In this document: in pieces, positions 1 through 5,471 of the stretch
Layout: each line of letters begins with the position of its first letter
How positions within the stretch are numbered: position 1 is the first letter of the stretch
Source of the DNA: Lachnospiraceae bacterium
GTDB lineage: Bacteria > Bacillota > Clostridia > Lachnospirales > Lachnospiraceae
Assembly: GCA_900772685.1 (NCBI GenBank)
Contig: CAAGRP010000121.1
Span: 1-7,873 of the forward strand
Direction of reading: 5' to 3'
Length of the DNA stretch: 7,873 nt
The notes under the pieces: model-generated
The model's input: the letters and a program-made list of their open reading frames with translations, nothing else
What the model was told of the DNA's origin: nothing
Database searches by the model: none
Translations under genes and position numbers: made by a program

Positions 1-57
1 GTGTCTCCACTATCTGTGAGGGTTATATGTCTTTTCGGTATTTTATAATTTATCAGA
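1..57. other. Non-coding edge downstream of tsf
   Basis: This is the sequence after the tsf stop codon, up to the window edge. I looked for a GC-rich hairpin followed by a T-run on the minus strand and did not find a convincing one, so the rpsB-tsf transcript may continue beyond the window. In many bacteria pyrH and frr follow tsf, but nothing here shows that. Confidence 0.4.
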
Positions 58-996
58 TTATGCATTCATCTGAGCTGCAACCTCTGCTGCAAAGTCTTCG
101 TTCTTCTTCTCAAGACCTTCGCCTGTTTCGTAACGAACAAATCCCTTAACAGTGATCTTTGCACCATTCTCTTTAGCAACCTGATCTACATATTTAGAAA
201 CGACCTGCTTGCCATCCTCAGCTTTAACATAAACCTGATCCATAAGGCAAACCTCTTTAAGCTCTTTGTTTACACGACCTTCGATCATGCCCTTGATAAC
301 CTTCTCAGGCTTCTGTGATTCTTTAGGATCGTTCATGATCTGAGCAAGAAGTATCTCCTTCTCATGTTCAATGTATTCTGCAGAAACTTCTGCTCTGCTT
401 GTATACTGCGGATTAAGAGCTGCAACCTGCATTGCAATATTCTTAGCCATTTCCTTAACAGCATCGTTTACAACGTCTGTCTCAACATCTACAAGAACAC
501 CGATCTTTCCGCCCATATGTGTATAAGCAGCGATAAGTCCGTTATTCTCTTCAACCTGAGCAAAACGACGAATCTTCATGTTCTCGCCGATAACTGCAAC
601 CTGAGCTGCAAGAGCTTCGTTTACAGTCTTGGTTGTATCAAATTTCCATGGCTCAGCAAGGAAAGCATCGATATCGGCAGCCTTTGTATCAAGTGCCTGC
701 TCTGCAACCTGTGCTACATAGCTCTGGAATTTCTCGTTCTTTGCAACGAAGTCTGTCTCTGAGTTAACCTCAACAGCAACAGCCTTCTTTCCATCCTCAG
801 CAACATCAAGCATAACGATACCCTCTGCTGCGATCCTGCTTGCCTTCTTCTGAGCAGTTGCAAGTCCTTTCTCTCTTAAGAACTCTACTGCCTTATCCAT
901 ATCTCCATCGGTAGCTGTAAGGGCCTTTTTGCAGTCCATCATACCTGCACCGGTAGCTTCTCTTAATTCTTTAACCATAGCAGCTGTAATAGCCAT
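58..996 (-). CDS. tsf: Translation elongation factor Ts (EF-Ts)
   Basis: EF-Ts is the cytoplasmic guanine-nucleotide exchange factor that releases GDP from EF-Tu so that EF-Tu can reload with GTP and aminoacyl-tRNA. The 312-residue product has the family layout. The N-terminal UBA-like module (about residues 1-50) carries the signature LREATGAGMMDCKKAL, and the core carries the second signature TDFVAKN at residues 81-87, whose Asp-Phe pair contacts the EF-Tu Mg2+ site in characterised homologues. The length is slightly above the E. coli protein (about 283) and normal for Firmicutes. The ATG at 994-996 is preceded by GGAGG (1005-1009) with 8-nt spacing. It lies 26 nt downstream of rpsB on the same strand, the classic rpsB-tsf operon, with no promoter or terminator evident between them. 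The gene is complete and intact. Confidence 0.98.
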   Translation of the reverse strand: MAITAAMVKELREATGAGMMDCKKALTATDGDMDKAVEFLREKGLATAQKKASRIAAEGIVMLDVAEDGKKAVAVEVNSETDFVAKNEKFQSYVAQVAEQALDTKAADIDAFLAEPWKFDTTKTVNEALAAQVAVIGENMKIRRFAQVEENNGLIAAYTHMGGKIGVLVDVETDVVNDAVKEMAKNIAMQVAALNPQYTSRAEVSAEYIEHEKEILLAQIMNDPKESQKPEKVIKGMIEGRVNKELKEVCLMDQVYVKAEDGKQVVSKYVDQVAKENGAKITVKGFVRYETGEGLEKKNEDFAAEVAAQMNA

Positions 997-1022
997 CTTA
1001 TGTTCCTCCGTTTATATAGTGA

Positions 1023-1766
1023 TTATTCTTCTACTTCCTCTACGAACTCTTCGCCTTCAGTCTCAACAACCTCTTCAACGACCTCGCCCTGCTTAGCTTC
1101 GATAACAGCATCTGCCATCTTTGAAGCGATAAGCTTAACGGCACGGATAGCGTCATCATTTCCCGGGATAACGAAATCAAGATCTTCAGGATCACAGTTT
1201 GTATCACAGATACCAACAAGCTCTATGCCGAGTGAATGAGCCTCCTGTACGCAGATGTGCTCTTTCTTAGGATCTACGATGAAGATAAGATCCGGAACCT
1301 TCTTCATCTCTTTGATTCCGCCGATATTCTTCTGAAGCTTTGCAAGCTCTTTCTTAAGCTCGATTACTTCTTTCTTAGGAAGAACATCAAATGTTCCGTC
1401 CTCAGCCATTGCCTCAATCTCTTTAAGACGTTTGATACGGCTCTGGATAGTCTTGAAGTTTGTAAGCATACCTCCAAGCCATCTCTCATTTACATAGTAC
1501 ATTCCGCAACGCTCTGCCTCTGCTGCGATAGCATCCTGAGCCTGCTTCTTTGTTCCTACAAAAAGAACAGTTCCTCCGTTTGCAACACAGTCTGCAACTG
1601 CCTGATATGCATCGTCAACCATTCCTACTGTCTTCTGAAGGTCGATAATGTAGATTCCGTTTCTCTCTGTGTAGATGTACGGAGCCATCTTAGGGTTCCA
1701 TCTTCTTGTCTGATGTCCGAAATGAACACCTGCTTCGAGTAACTGTTTCATTGAAATTACGCTCAT
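1023..1766 (-). CDS. rpsB: 30S ribosomal protein S2
   Basis: S2 is a late-assembling protein of the small ribosomal subunit, bound between head and body of the 30S particle; in E. coli it also represses its own rpsB-tsf operon. The 247-residue product opens with the diagnostic block HFGHQTRRWNPKM (residues 15-27) and YIYTERNGIYIIDLQKT. Near the C-terminus are CDTNCDPEDLDFVIPGNDDAIRA-type signature residues. It ends in a very acidic tail from about residue 228 (many Glu and Val), which is common in Firmicute S2. The start ATG (1764-1766) has AAGGAG at 1775-1780 with 8-nt spacing. It is first gene of the rpsB-tsf operon, read from a promoter near 1875-1903 through a structured leader. The gene immediately upstream and divergent is a kinase-like gene. 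Confidence 0.98.
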   Translation of the reverse strand: MSVISMKQLLEAGVHFGHQTRRWNPKMAPYIYTERNGIYIIDLQKTVGMVDDAYQAVADCVANGGTVLFVGTKKQAQDAIAAEAERCGMYYVNERWLGGMLTNFKTIQSRIKRLKEIEAMAEDGTFDVLPKKEVIELKKELAKLQKNIGGIKEMKKVPDLIFIVDPKKEHICVQEAHSLGIELVGICDTNCDPEDLDFVIPGNDDAIRAVKLIASKMADAVIEAKQGEVVEEVVETEGEEFVEEVEE

Positions 1767-1795
1767 TTTTTTGTCTCCTTTTGGTTAAATTCTTC

Positions 1796-1853
1796 CGTAT
1801 GCCTGCTTAAACAGACAACTTTTTAAAAGCACCGGTCTGTCGATCAACATACG
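1796..1853 (-). promoter_or_regulatory. Structured 5' leader of rpsB-tsf mRNA (candidate autoregulatory element)
   Basis: Read on the minus strand, CGTATG (complement of 1848-1853) pairs perfectly with CATACG (complement of 1796-1801), extendable by a U-G pair. Inside it, GACAGAC (1835-1841) pairs with GTCTGTT (1810-1816), six Watson-Crick pairs plus one wobble. The loop contains a further CTTT/AAAG possibility. The result is a two-tier stem with an asymmetric internal loop, located between the predicted transcription start (about 1868) and the Shine-Dalgarno (1775-1780). It is not followed by a T-run, so it is not an intrinsic terminator. Autogenous control by S2 is established in E. coli; its operation through this structure is inference. 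Confidence 0.45.
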
Positions 1854-1874
1854 TGTTTTTTCACAAGCTCTGAT

Positions 1875-1903
1875 ATTATATCATGGACACTAATACTGCA
1901 CAA
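1875..1903 (-). promoter_or_regulatory. Sigma-A type promoter of rpsB-tsf
   Basis: On the minus strand a perfect -10 hexamer TATAAT (1875-1880) is preceded by TG at the extended -10 position (TGATATAAT). A partial -35, TTGTGC (1898-1903, matching TTG), lies 17 bp further upstream. Predicted transcription start is near 1868, giving a leader of about 100 nt before the rpsB ATG. Confidence 0.75.
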
Positions 1904-1926
1904 GCAGAAATTCTTTAAATTTCCGT

Positions 1927-1950
1927 ATTCCTATAGCTATTCCTATAGCT
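1927..1950. repeat. Perfect 12-bp tandem duplication in the divergent promoter region
   Basis: The unit ATTCCTATAGCT occurs twice with no spacer (1927-1938 and 1939-1950). Each copy contains the palindrome CTATAG, and the junction creates ATAGCTAT-type symmetry. It sits about 24 bp upstream of the rpsB -35 element and just upstream of a candidate promoter for the divergent kinase gene. It may be a repeated protein-binding site or a slippage duplication; the sequence alone cannot decide. Confidence 0.6.
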
Positions 1951-1965
1951 TTATTGCAATCGGTA

Positions 1966-1974
1966 TGGTACAAT
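1966..1974 (+). promoter_or_regulatory. Candidate extended -10 promoter for the kinase-like gene
   Basis: TGGTACAAT has the TGn extension and a five-of-six match to TATAAT, but no recognisable -35 at 16-18 bp upstream, where the tandem duplication ends. A competing candidate is TTGATA (2009-2014) with TAAAAT (2030-2035), whose 15-bp spacer is short. Either could drive the gene at 2062; neither is strong. Confidence 0.3.
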
Positions 1975-2061
1975 TCTTACACATTAAAGCGATATATTAC
2001 GAACCGTGTTGATATCCAATGATATTTCTTAAAATGTAAAGCAGCGTAAAGGATCTTTATC

Positions 2062-3105
2062 ATGAGTTTCAGCAAATATCTTGAAGAACAGATTAAAAAA
2101 CATCCGTCAATGCAGCCGCAGGATATAGTAAAGCTCTGTTATCAGGCCGCGTACGGAGACGACCATCTTGTATATGATAAAAATGCCCTCCGTTCCTATC
2201 TTGAGCGTAAATGTTCAAGAATGCACTCAAACAGACTCGAAATGTTTGAAAATATTTCGGATGATATATGCAGGGTAAATCTGGCGGCATGGATAAACTC
2301 CTCGCTCCCTCTTGCATGGCTCTTCGATCTTTTTCTTTTATCTTCAAAGCAGATAAAAGGCACAAGGGCCGATTTTATAAATAACGTCAATAAAGCCGAC
2401 AAGGTGATATTAGATTCAGCTGTCAGCTTTTCTTATGATGACTGGACATCTTACATAGACGAATACAAAAAGCTCGGTATCCATTCCGTATATCACAGTC
2501 CTCAATATCATAAGCGTGAAATGCCTGCATACAATGTCATAAGCAGAAAATATGTTTATCTTATCCCTGTGCTAAAAGAGATATGCACCAGAGTACATGT
2601 ACATTTTCCGTTTATAATCGCTATAGACGGCAGATGCGCATCCGGTAAATCGACCATGGCCGAGAATCTTAAAAGCATAATACATGCGGATATCATAAAG
2701 ACCGATCATTTTTTCCCACCGTCCGGGCGTTCAAAAGAGCGTTTAAACGAACCCGGCGGAAACATCGATCACGAAAGATTCAATGAGGAAATAATCTCTG
2801 CGATATCCTCTCCCTATCCATTTTCCTATAGAGCATATGACTGTCATACCGATACATACTCCGATGTAAATATCGGTGATAACTATTTCAGGATCGTCGA
2901 AGGCTCCTACAGCTGTCATCCTGCTTTCGGGAAATATGCGGACCTTACCGTTTTTGTCGATATAGATAATGAAACACAGCTTCAAAGGATAGAAGAAAGA
3001 AACTGTCATAAAGAAGCCGAAGTATTCAAGGATAACCGGATACCTTTAGAAGAGGATTATTTTAAAAGCTTTAAAATAAAAGAACAGGCGGATATTATAC
3101 TGTAG
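2062..3105 (+). CDS. Two-domain protein: uncharacterised N-terminal region fused to a uridine-kinase-like P-loop domain
   Basis: The 347-residue product splits into two parts. Residues about 180-347 resemble the uridine kinase/phosphoribulokinase branch of P-loop kinases: Walker A GRCASGKST (190-198) after a hydrophobic strand, DHFF (215-218) at the acceptor-site Asp position, NIDHERF (234-240) matching the family's Asp-His-Pro block, VEGSYSCHP (279-287) matching the EG segment, strand LTVFVDID (295-302), then a lid-like RIEERN (309-314). It probably phosphorylates a small molecule with ATP; the substrate cannot be read from sequence. Residues about 1-175 include QPQDIVKLCYQAAYGDDHLVYD (split by me as residues 18-39) and CRVNLAAW (70-77), and match no catalytic family I can name; I recall similar fusions in Lachnospiraceae proteins labelled uridine kinase. 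The ATG follows AAAGGA with 8-nt spacing. It is the only plus-strand gene here, and its end is shared with the terminator of nadD. Confidence 0.88.
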   Translation: MSFSKYLEEQIKKHPSMQPQDIVKLCYQAAYGDDHLVYDKNALRSYLERKCSRMHSNRLEMFENISDDICRVNLAAWINSSLPLAWLFDLFLLSSKQIKGTRADFINNVNKADKVILDSAVSFSYDDWTSYIDEYKKLGIHSVYHSPQYHKREMPAYNVISRKYVYLIPVLKEICTRVHVHFPFIIAIDGRCASGKSTMAENLKSIIHADIIKTDHFFPPSGRSKERLNEPGGNIDHERFNEEIISAISSPYPFSYRAYDCHTDTYSDVNIGDNYFRIVEGSYSCHPAFGKYADLTVFVDIDNETQLQRIEERNCHKEAEVFKDNRIPLEEDYFKSFKIKEQADIIL

Positions 3106-3132
3106 ATCATTCGATGTACAGCTTATCCGCCT
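3073..3132. terminator. Shared convergent terminator embedded in the ends of both genes
   Basis: AGGCGGATA (3086-3094) and TATCCGCCT (3124-3132) form a perfect 9-bp inverted repeat. Inside it CTGTA (3100-3104) pairs with TACAG (3117-3121), then after a G-G mismatch ATC (3106-3108) pairs with GAT (3113-3115) around an ATTC loop. The stem spans both stop codons. In the minus direction (after nadD) it is followed by GTTCTTTTATTTT (complement of 3073-3085), 10 T in 13, a good U-tract. In the plus direction the tail is only CCTTTAT, so termination of the kinase transcript would be weaker. It is the only terminator-like structure between these convergent genes. Confidence 0.65.
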
Positions 3133-3721
3133 TTATCAGTTGATATACCTTTTCCGGTACATAATATCTGTATGTTTTGTTCTCACCTATACGTTTTCTT
3201 ATCTCATGGGACGAGATATCCAGCATCGGCACCGGGATCTTGACAAACTCTCCGTTATATTTCCTTCGGTTTTCCTCAAGAAGCTCATCCATTTCCTGTG
3301 TTATACCCGGCCTGTAGGAAGCAGCGATGCTGCAGTATTTTACTATCTCACCCGGCTCACGCCATGTATGGAAATCCCTCAGCGAATCCCCGCCTATGAT
3401 AAAATAGTATTTATTCTCCGGGTTCTCAAGGCTCAGTTCCTTTATTGTCTCAACCGTATAACAATAGCTCTGTTTGTAGATCTCCCGCATATCGAGTTCA
3501 AATCTGTCATCATCCTCAATAGCGAGTCTCACCATCTCGGCACGGCATTCATTTGAAACCTGTTCTTTTCTGTCCTTTTTATGCGGCGGCCTTCCTGCCG
3601 GGATAAAAACCACCTTTTCAAGTCCTAAGGTTTCATATGCCGCCTGAGCAAGCACAAGATGTCCGATATGTATAGGATCAAAGGTTCCTCCCATTATTCC
3701 GATCGGATGTCTTTTCAGCAT
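3107..3721 (-). CDS. nadD: Nicotinate-nucleotide adenylyltransferase
   Basis: NadD joins nicotinate mononucleotide and ATP to make nicotinate adenine dinucleotide plus pyrophosphate, the penultimate step of NAD synthesis in the cytoplasm. The 204-residue product has the nucleotidyltransferase fold signatures: GGTFDPIHIGHL (11-22, with the HxGH catalytic motif), FIPAGRPPHK (39-48), the IIGGDSL block (108-114) and ISSHEIRKRI (169-178), the ISSxxIR phosphate-binding motif with His where Thr is frequent. Length is normal. Its ATG (3719-3721) overlaps the last 7 nt of the upstream DUF3842 gene, and its Shine-Dalgarno lies within that gene. It is the last gene of the argS-to-nadD run and ends 1 nt from the convergent kinase gene. 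The common Firmicute partner yqeK does not follow it. Confidence 0.96.
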   Translation of the reverse strand: MLKRHPIGIMGGTFDPIHIGHLVLAQAAYETLGLEKVVFIPAGRPPHKKDRKEQVSNECRAEMVRLAIEDDDRFELDMREIYKQSYCYTVETIKELSLENPENKYYFIIGGDSLRDFHTWREPGEIVKYCSIAASYRPGITQEMDELLEENRRKYNGEFVKIPVPMLDISSHEIRKRIGENKTYRYYVPEKVYQLIKADKLYIE

Positions 3722-4137
3722 TGCCTCTCTCCCTTTATCATTCTGTCGAGCTCCTCCATAAGACAGCCTATCAGGTTCTTCATGTTAAGATCCTGTATTC
3801 CGATTATGAAATTGTCGCACTGATTAAACGGGATAAAGAGCTTTCTGGCAGGACTCTGTGCTATGGCAACCGCCATCCTGGGCGTAACCTCTCCGAGAAG
3901 CGCATCCGCTATAACTATACCTATAGGCCCTATTATGACATCTGCATTGCGGCTGGCAACAACGGCGGCATTTTCACCTGTTGCCGCCCTGTTTGCACCT
4001 GCCTTAAGCATAACGGTTGCCGCTGCGCTGTTAGTTCCTATTGCTGTAATATCAATATCAGGGTAAGCTTTTCTGATAGCAGTCACTACCTGCTTTCCCA
4101 TTCCGCCGCCCTGTGCATCTATAACCGTAATTTTCAT
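3715..4137 (-). CDS. DUF3842 family protein of unknown function
   Basis: The 140-residue product matches my memory of the DUF3842 family, small conserved clostridial proteins with no established function. Visible features are an N-terminal beta strand followed by a glycine-rich turn, VIDAQGGGMGK (residues 5-15), typical of a Rossmann-like nucleotide-binding fold; AIGTNSAAATVMLKAGA (about 32-48); ATGENA (about 52-57); and IIGPIGIVIADALLGEVTP (about 68-86). The chain has no signal peptide or clear membrane helix, though the central part is rich in Ala, Ile and Gly, so a cytoplasmic location is expected. Its ATG (4135-4137) has GGAGA at 4145-4149 with 7-nt spacing. It lies 21 nt after the LOG-family gene and overlaps nadD by 7 nt, which hints at a link to nicotinamide or nucleotide metabolism; that link is inference. 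Confidence 0.85.
   Translation of the reverse strand: MKITVIDAQGGGMGKQVVTAIRKAYPDIDITAIGTNSAAATVMLKAGANRAATGENAAVVASRNADVIIGPIGIVIADALLGEVTPRMAVAIAQSPARKLFIPFNQCDNFIIGIQDLNMKNLIGCLMEELDRMIKGERQC
3729..3734 (-). promoter_or_regulatory. nadD Shine-Dalgarno inside the DUF3842 gene
   Basis: On the minus strand AGGGAG (3734 to 3729) stands 7 nt before the nadD ATG and lies within the last codons of the DUF3842 gene, whose TGA (3715-3717) falls inside the nadD coding sequence. Ribosomes finishing DUF3842 pass over the nadD start, so translational coupling is likely. It also fixes the nadD start at 3721. Confidence 0.7.
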
Positions 4138-4158
4138 ATCAAAGTCTCCAAAGGAAGC

Positions 4159-4737
4159 CTATTTAAAGTCATGCACCGTGAGTCCGAATGAGCCCTCATG
4201 ATGCTCAAGATAGTCAAACATCTCATCGAAATCGGTAAATGTAAGATAAAGCAGGTTACAGCTTGATTTAATAAATCTCTCTGTCATAGCTGCATACATA
4301 AACCTTTCAAGCTGAGAATAAAAATCGAACGCATTATATATGGCTATCGGTTTTTTGTGTCTTCCGAGCTGCTTTAATGTAAGAGTCTCAAAAAACTCCT
4401 CCATCGTTCCGATACCGCCCGGAGCCACGATAAACCCGTCTGCCCTTGATTCCATGATATATTTTCTTTCTCTCATGGATTCGGTATAAATGGCCTCATC
4501 GCATTTATCGAAAATAGGCTCAATATTCTCATCCCTGAAAAAGCTCGGAACTACTCCCGTAACCTTTCCACCGCCTCTTTTCACACCTCTGGCAACCGCT
4601 CCCATTACTCCGGTAGCACCTCCGCCGTAAATCAGATCATGACCTCTTTTTCCGAGTTCGTAGCCCAGCTCCTCCGTAGCATCGATATACTTCTGCTCGA
4701 TCTTCTTGCTGGCTGCGCCGTAAACACAAATGTTCAT
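4159..4737 (-). CDS. LOG family protein (TIGR00730-type nucleotide 5'-monophosphate phosphoribohydrolase)
   Basis: Proteins of the LOG (Lonely Guy) family cleave the N-glycosidic bond of nucleoside 5'-monophosphates, releasing the base and ribose 5-phosphate; plant and some bacterial members act on cytokinin nucleotides, others on AMP or related purine nucleotides. The 192-residue product shows the lysine-decarboxylase-like Rossmann fold with GGGATGVMG (38-46), the Arg-Glu-Arg-Lys pair region (89-92) and the hallmark PGGIGTMEE (106-114), whose Glu residues are catalytic in studied homologues. Length is normal. An ideal AAGGAGG precedes the ATG and overlaps the stop codon of the CPBP gene upstream. 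The old label lysine decarboxylase for this family is wrong. The true substrate here is unknown; the nearby nadD and HAD genes make a nucleotide-salvage role plausible but unproven. Confidence 0.92.
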   Translation of the reverse strand: MNICVYGAASKKIEQKYIDATEELGYELGKRGHDLIYGGGATGVMGAVARGVKRGGGKVTGVVPSFFRDENIEPIFDKCDEAIYTESMRERKYIMESRADGFIVAPGGIGTMEEFFETLTLKQLGRHKKPIAIYNAFDFYSQLERFMYAAMTERFIKSSCNLLYLTFTDFDEMFDYLEHHEGSFGLTVHDFK

Positions 4738-4743
4738 AATCTA

Positions 4744-4750
4744 CCTCCTT
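4744..4750 (-). promoter_or_regulatory. LOG gene Shine-Dalgarno overlapping the CPBP stop codon
   Basis: The consensus AAGGAGG (4750 to 4744) shares two bases with the TAA stop of the CPBP-protease gene (4751 to 4749) and sits 6 nt before the LOG ATG. The arrangement favours coupled or re-initiated translation and fixes the LOG start at 4737. Confidence 0.75.
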
Positions 4751-5453
4751 AAATAAAACCTAAAACGCCTACCATATTAACTGCCATATGCGCAGCGATA
4801 GTTATAAAAATATTTCCGCTCTTGTCATACAGATAAGCAAATACGATACCCAGAAGTGTGCAGAATATAAACTGTACCACATTCATATGATATATTCCGA
4901 ATAAGAGCGATGAAAAAAGTATAGCCCATTTGCTTCCGTAATAACATCTTATACGTCCGAATATCATCCATCTGAAGATGATCTCCTCTGCTATCGGTCC
5001 CAGAATTACGACCGTGATTATCAAAATAACAGGCGACTGTCCCGAAAACAATGCCGCAGCGGAGTTTTCATAGGTCGGAAAAAGATTGTCTATACCGGAA
5101 ACAGCTATTAAATAATTTAAGACTATGGAAATACCGAAAGCCGCTGCAGCTGCAGCAACACATTTTAATATCGGCCAGTTTTTTGAACTGTGTCCGTACT
5201 TGTATTTGTCATATCCTATCGATCTGTATTTTATAACGATAACCGCCGCATAAAATATCATTTCCGATATGAGTGACGCCTTTACCGATAACTCGGATAT
5301 ATCCGTAAGCATACTTCCCTGCATTAATGATACCGTCATTATTACAGATGTGGCAGCCATCGTACATATGATCATACAGACGATCATAAATACAAACGGA
5401 TTGACCATCTCCCATATTTTACGACCTGTAGATATTTCTCCGATACTGCTCAT
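4749..5453 (-). CDS. CPBP (Abi) family intramembrane glutamic-type protease
   Basis: The CPBP family comprises integral-membrane proteases related to Rce1, the eukaryotic CAAX prenyl endopeptidase; bacterial members serve in bacteriocin immunity, processing and other roles, and most have no known substrate. The 234-residue product is strongly hydrophobic with helices around residues 19-43, 60-75, 97-118, 140-154, 176-188, 193-208 and 214-232. All three motifs are intact: EEIIFR (E156, E157, R161), FGIYH (F185, H189) and HMAVN (H222, N226). It is therefore probably catalytically competent and sited in the cytoplasmic membrane. The start ATG (5451-5453) follows an AGGGGA-like site about 6 nt upstream. 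It lies 18 nt after the HAD gene and 11 nt before the LOG gene. No bacteriocin gene is visible nearby, so an immunity role is not supported. Confidence 0.93.
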   Translation of the reverse strand: MSSIGEISTGRKIWEMVNPFVFMIVCMIICTMAATSVIMTVSLMQGSMLTDISELSVKASLISEMIFYAAVIVIKYRSIGYDKYKYGHSSKNWPILKCVAAAAAAFGISIVLNYLIAVSGIDNLFPTYENSAAALFSGQSPVILIITVVILGPIAEEIIFRWMIFGRIRCYYGSKWAILFSSLLFGIYHMNVVQFIFCTLLGIVFAYLYDKSGNIFITIAAHMAVNMVGVLGFI

Positions 5454-5471
5454 ATATTTCCCCTTTTCCGA

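Larger units (their letters stand above)
1767..2061. other. Divergent intergenic region between rpsB and the kinase-like gene
   Basis: This 295-bp stretch has no supportable coding region. It holds, from the rpsB side, the rpsB Shine-Dalgarno, a structured leader, the rpsB promoter, a 12-bp tandem duplication, and candidate promoters plus a Shine-Dalgarno (AAAGGA, 2048-2053, 8-nt spacing) for the plus-strand gene. It is visibly more AT-rich than the flanking genes. Confidence 0.8.

Noticed and set aside
364..762. Open frame of 132 codons on the plus strand opposite tsf
   Set aside because: It is rich in Cys, Leu and Asn as expected from the antisense of a highly biased tsf coding region, has no Shine-Dalgarno, and lies fully inside a certain gene.
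1236..1742. Open frame of 168 codons on the plus strand opposite rpsB
   Set aside because: Antisense shadow of rpsB; low-complexity Cys/Leu/Ser composition, no ribosome binding site, and rpsB is beyond doubt.
1796..1853. Intrinsic terminator or attenuator before rpsB
   Set aside because: The stems are not followed by a T-run on the minus strand and the stem GC content is modest, so a terminator is not supported; it was kept as a leader structure only.
1927..1950. Attachment site or transposon target duplication
   Set aside because: The two 12-bp copies are directly adjacent with no insert, and there is no integrase, transposase or terminal inverted repeat in the window.
3721..4191. Open frame of 156 codons on the plus strand opposite DUF3842
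   Set aside because: Its composition (many Cys, Tyr, Ser, Arg) is that of antisense translation, and the opposite strand encodes a recognisable DUF3842 protein with good start signals.
4749..5453. Bacteriocin immunity or abortive-infection (defence) gene
   Set aside because: The CPBP family is sometimes labelled Abi, but no bacteriocin, toxin or defence gene neighbours it and the surroundings are housekeeping.
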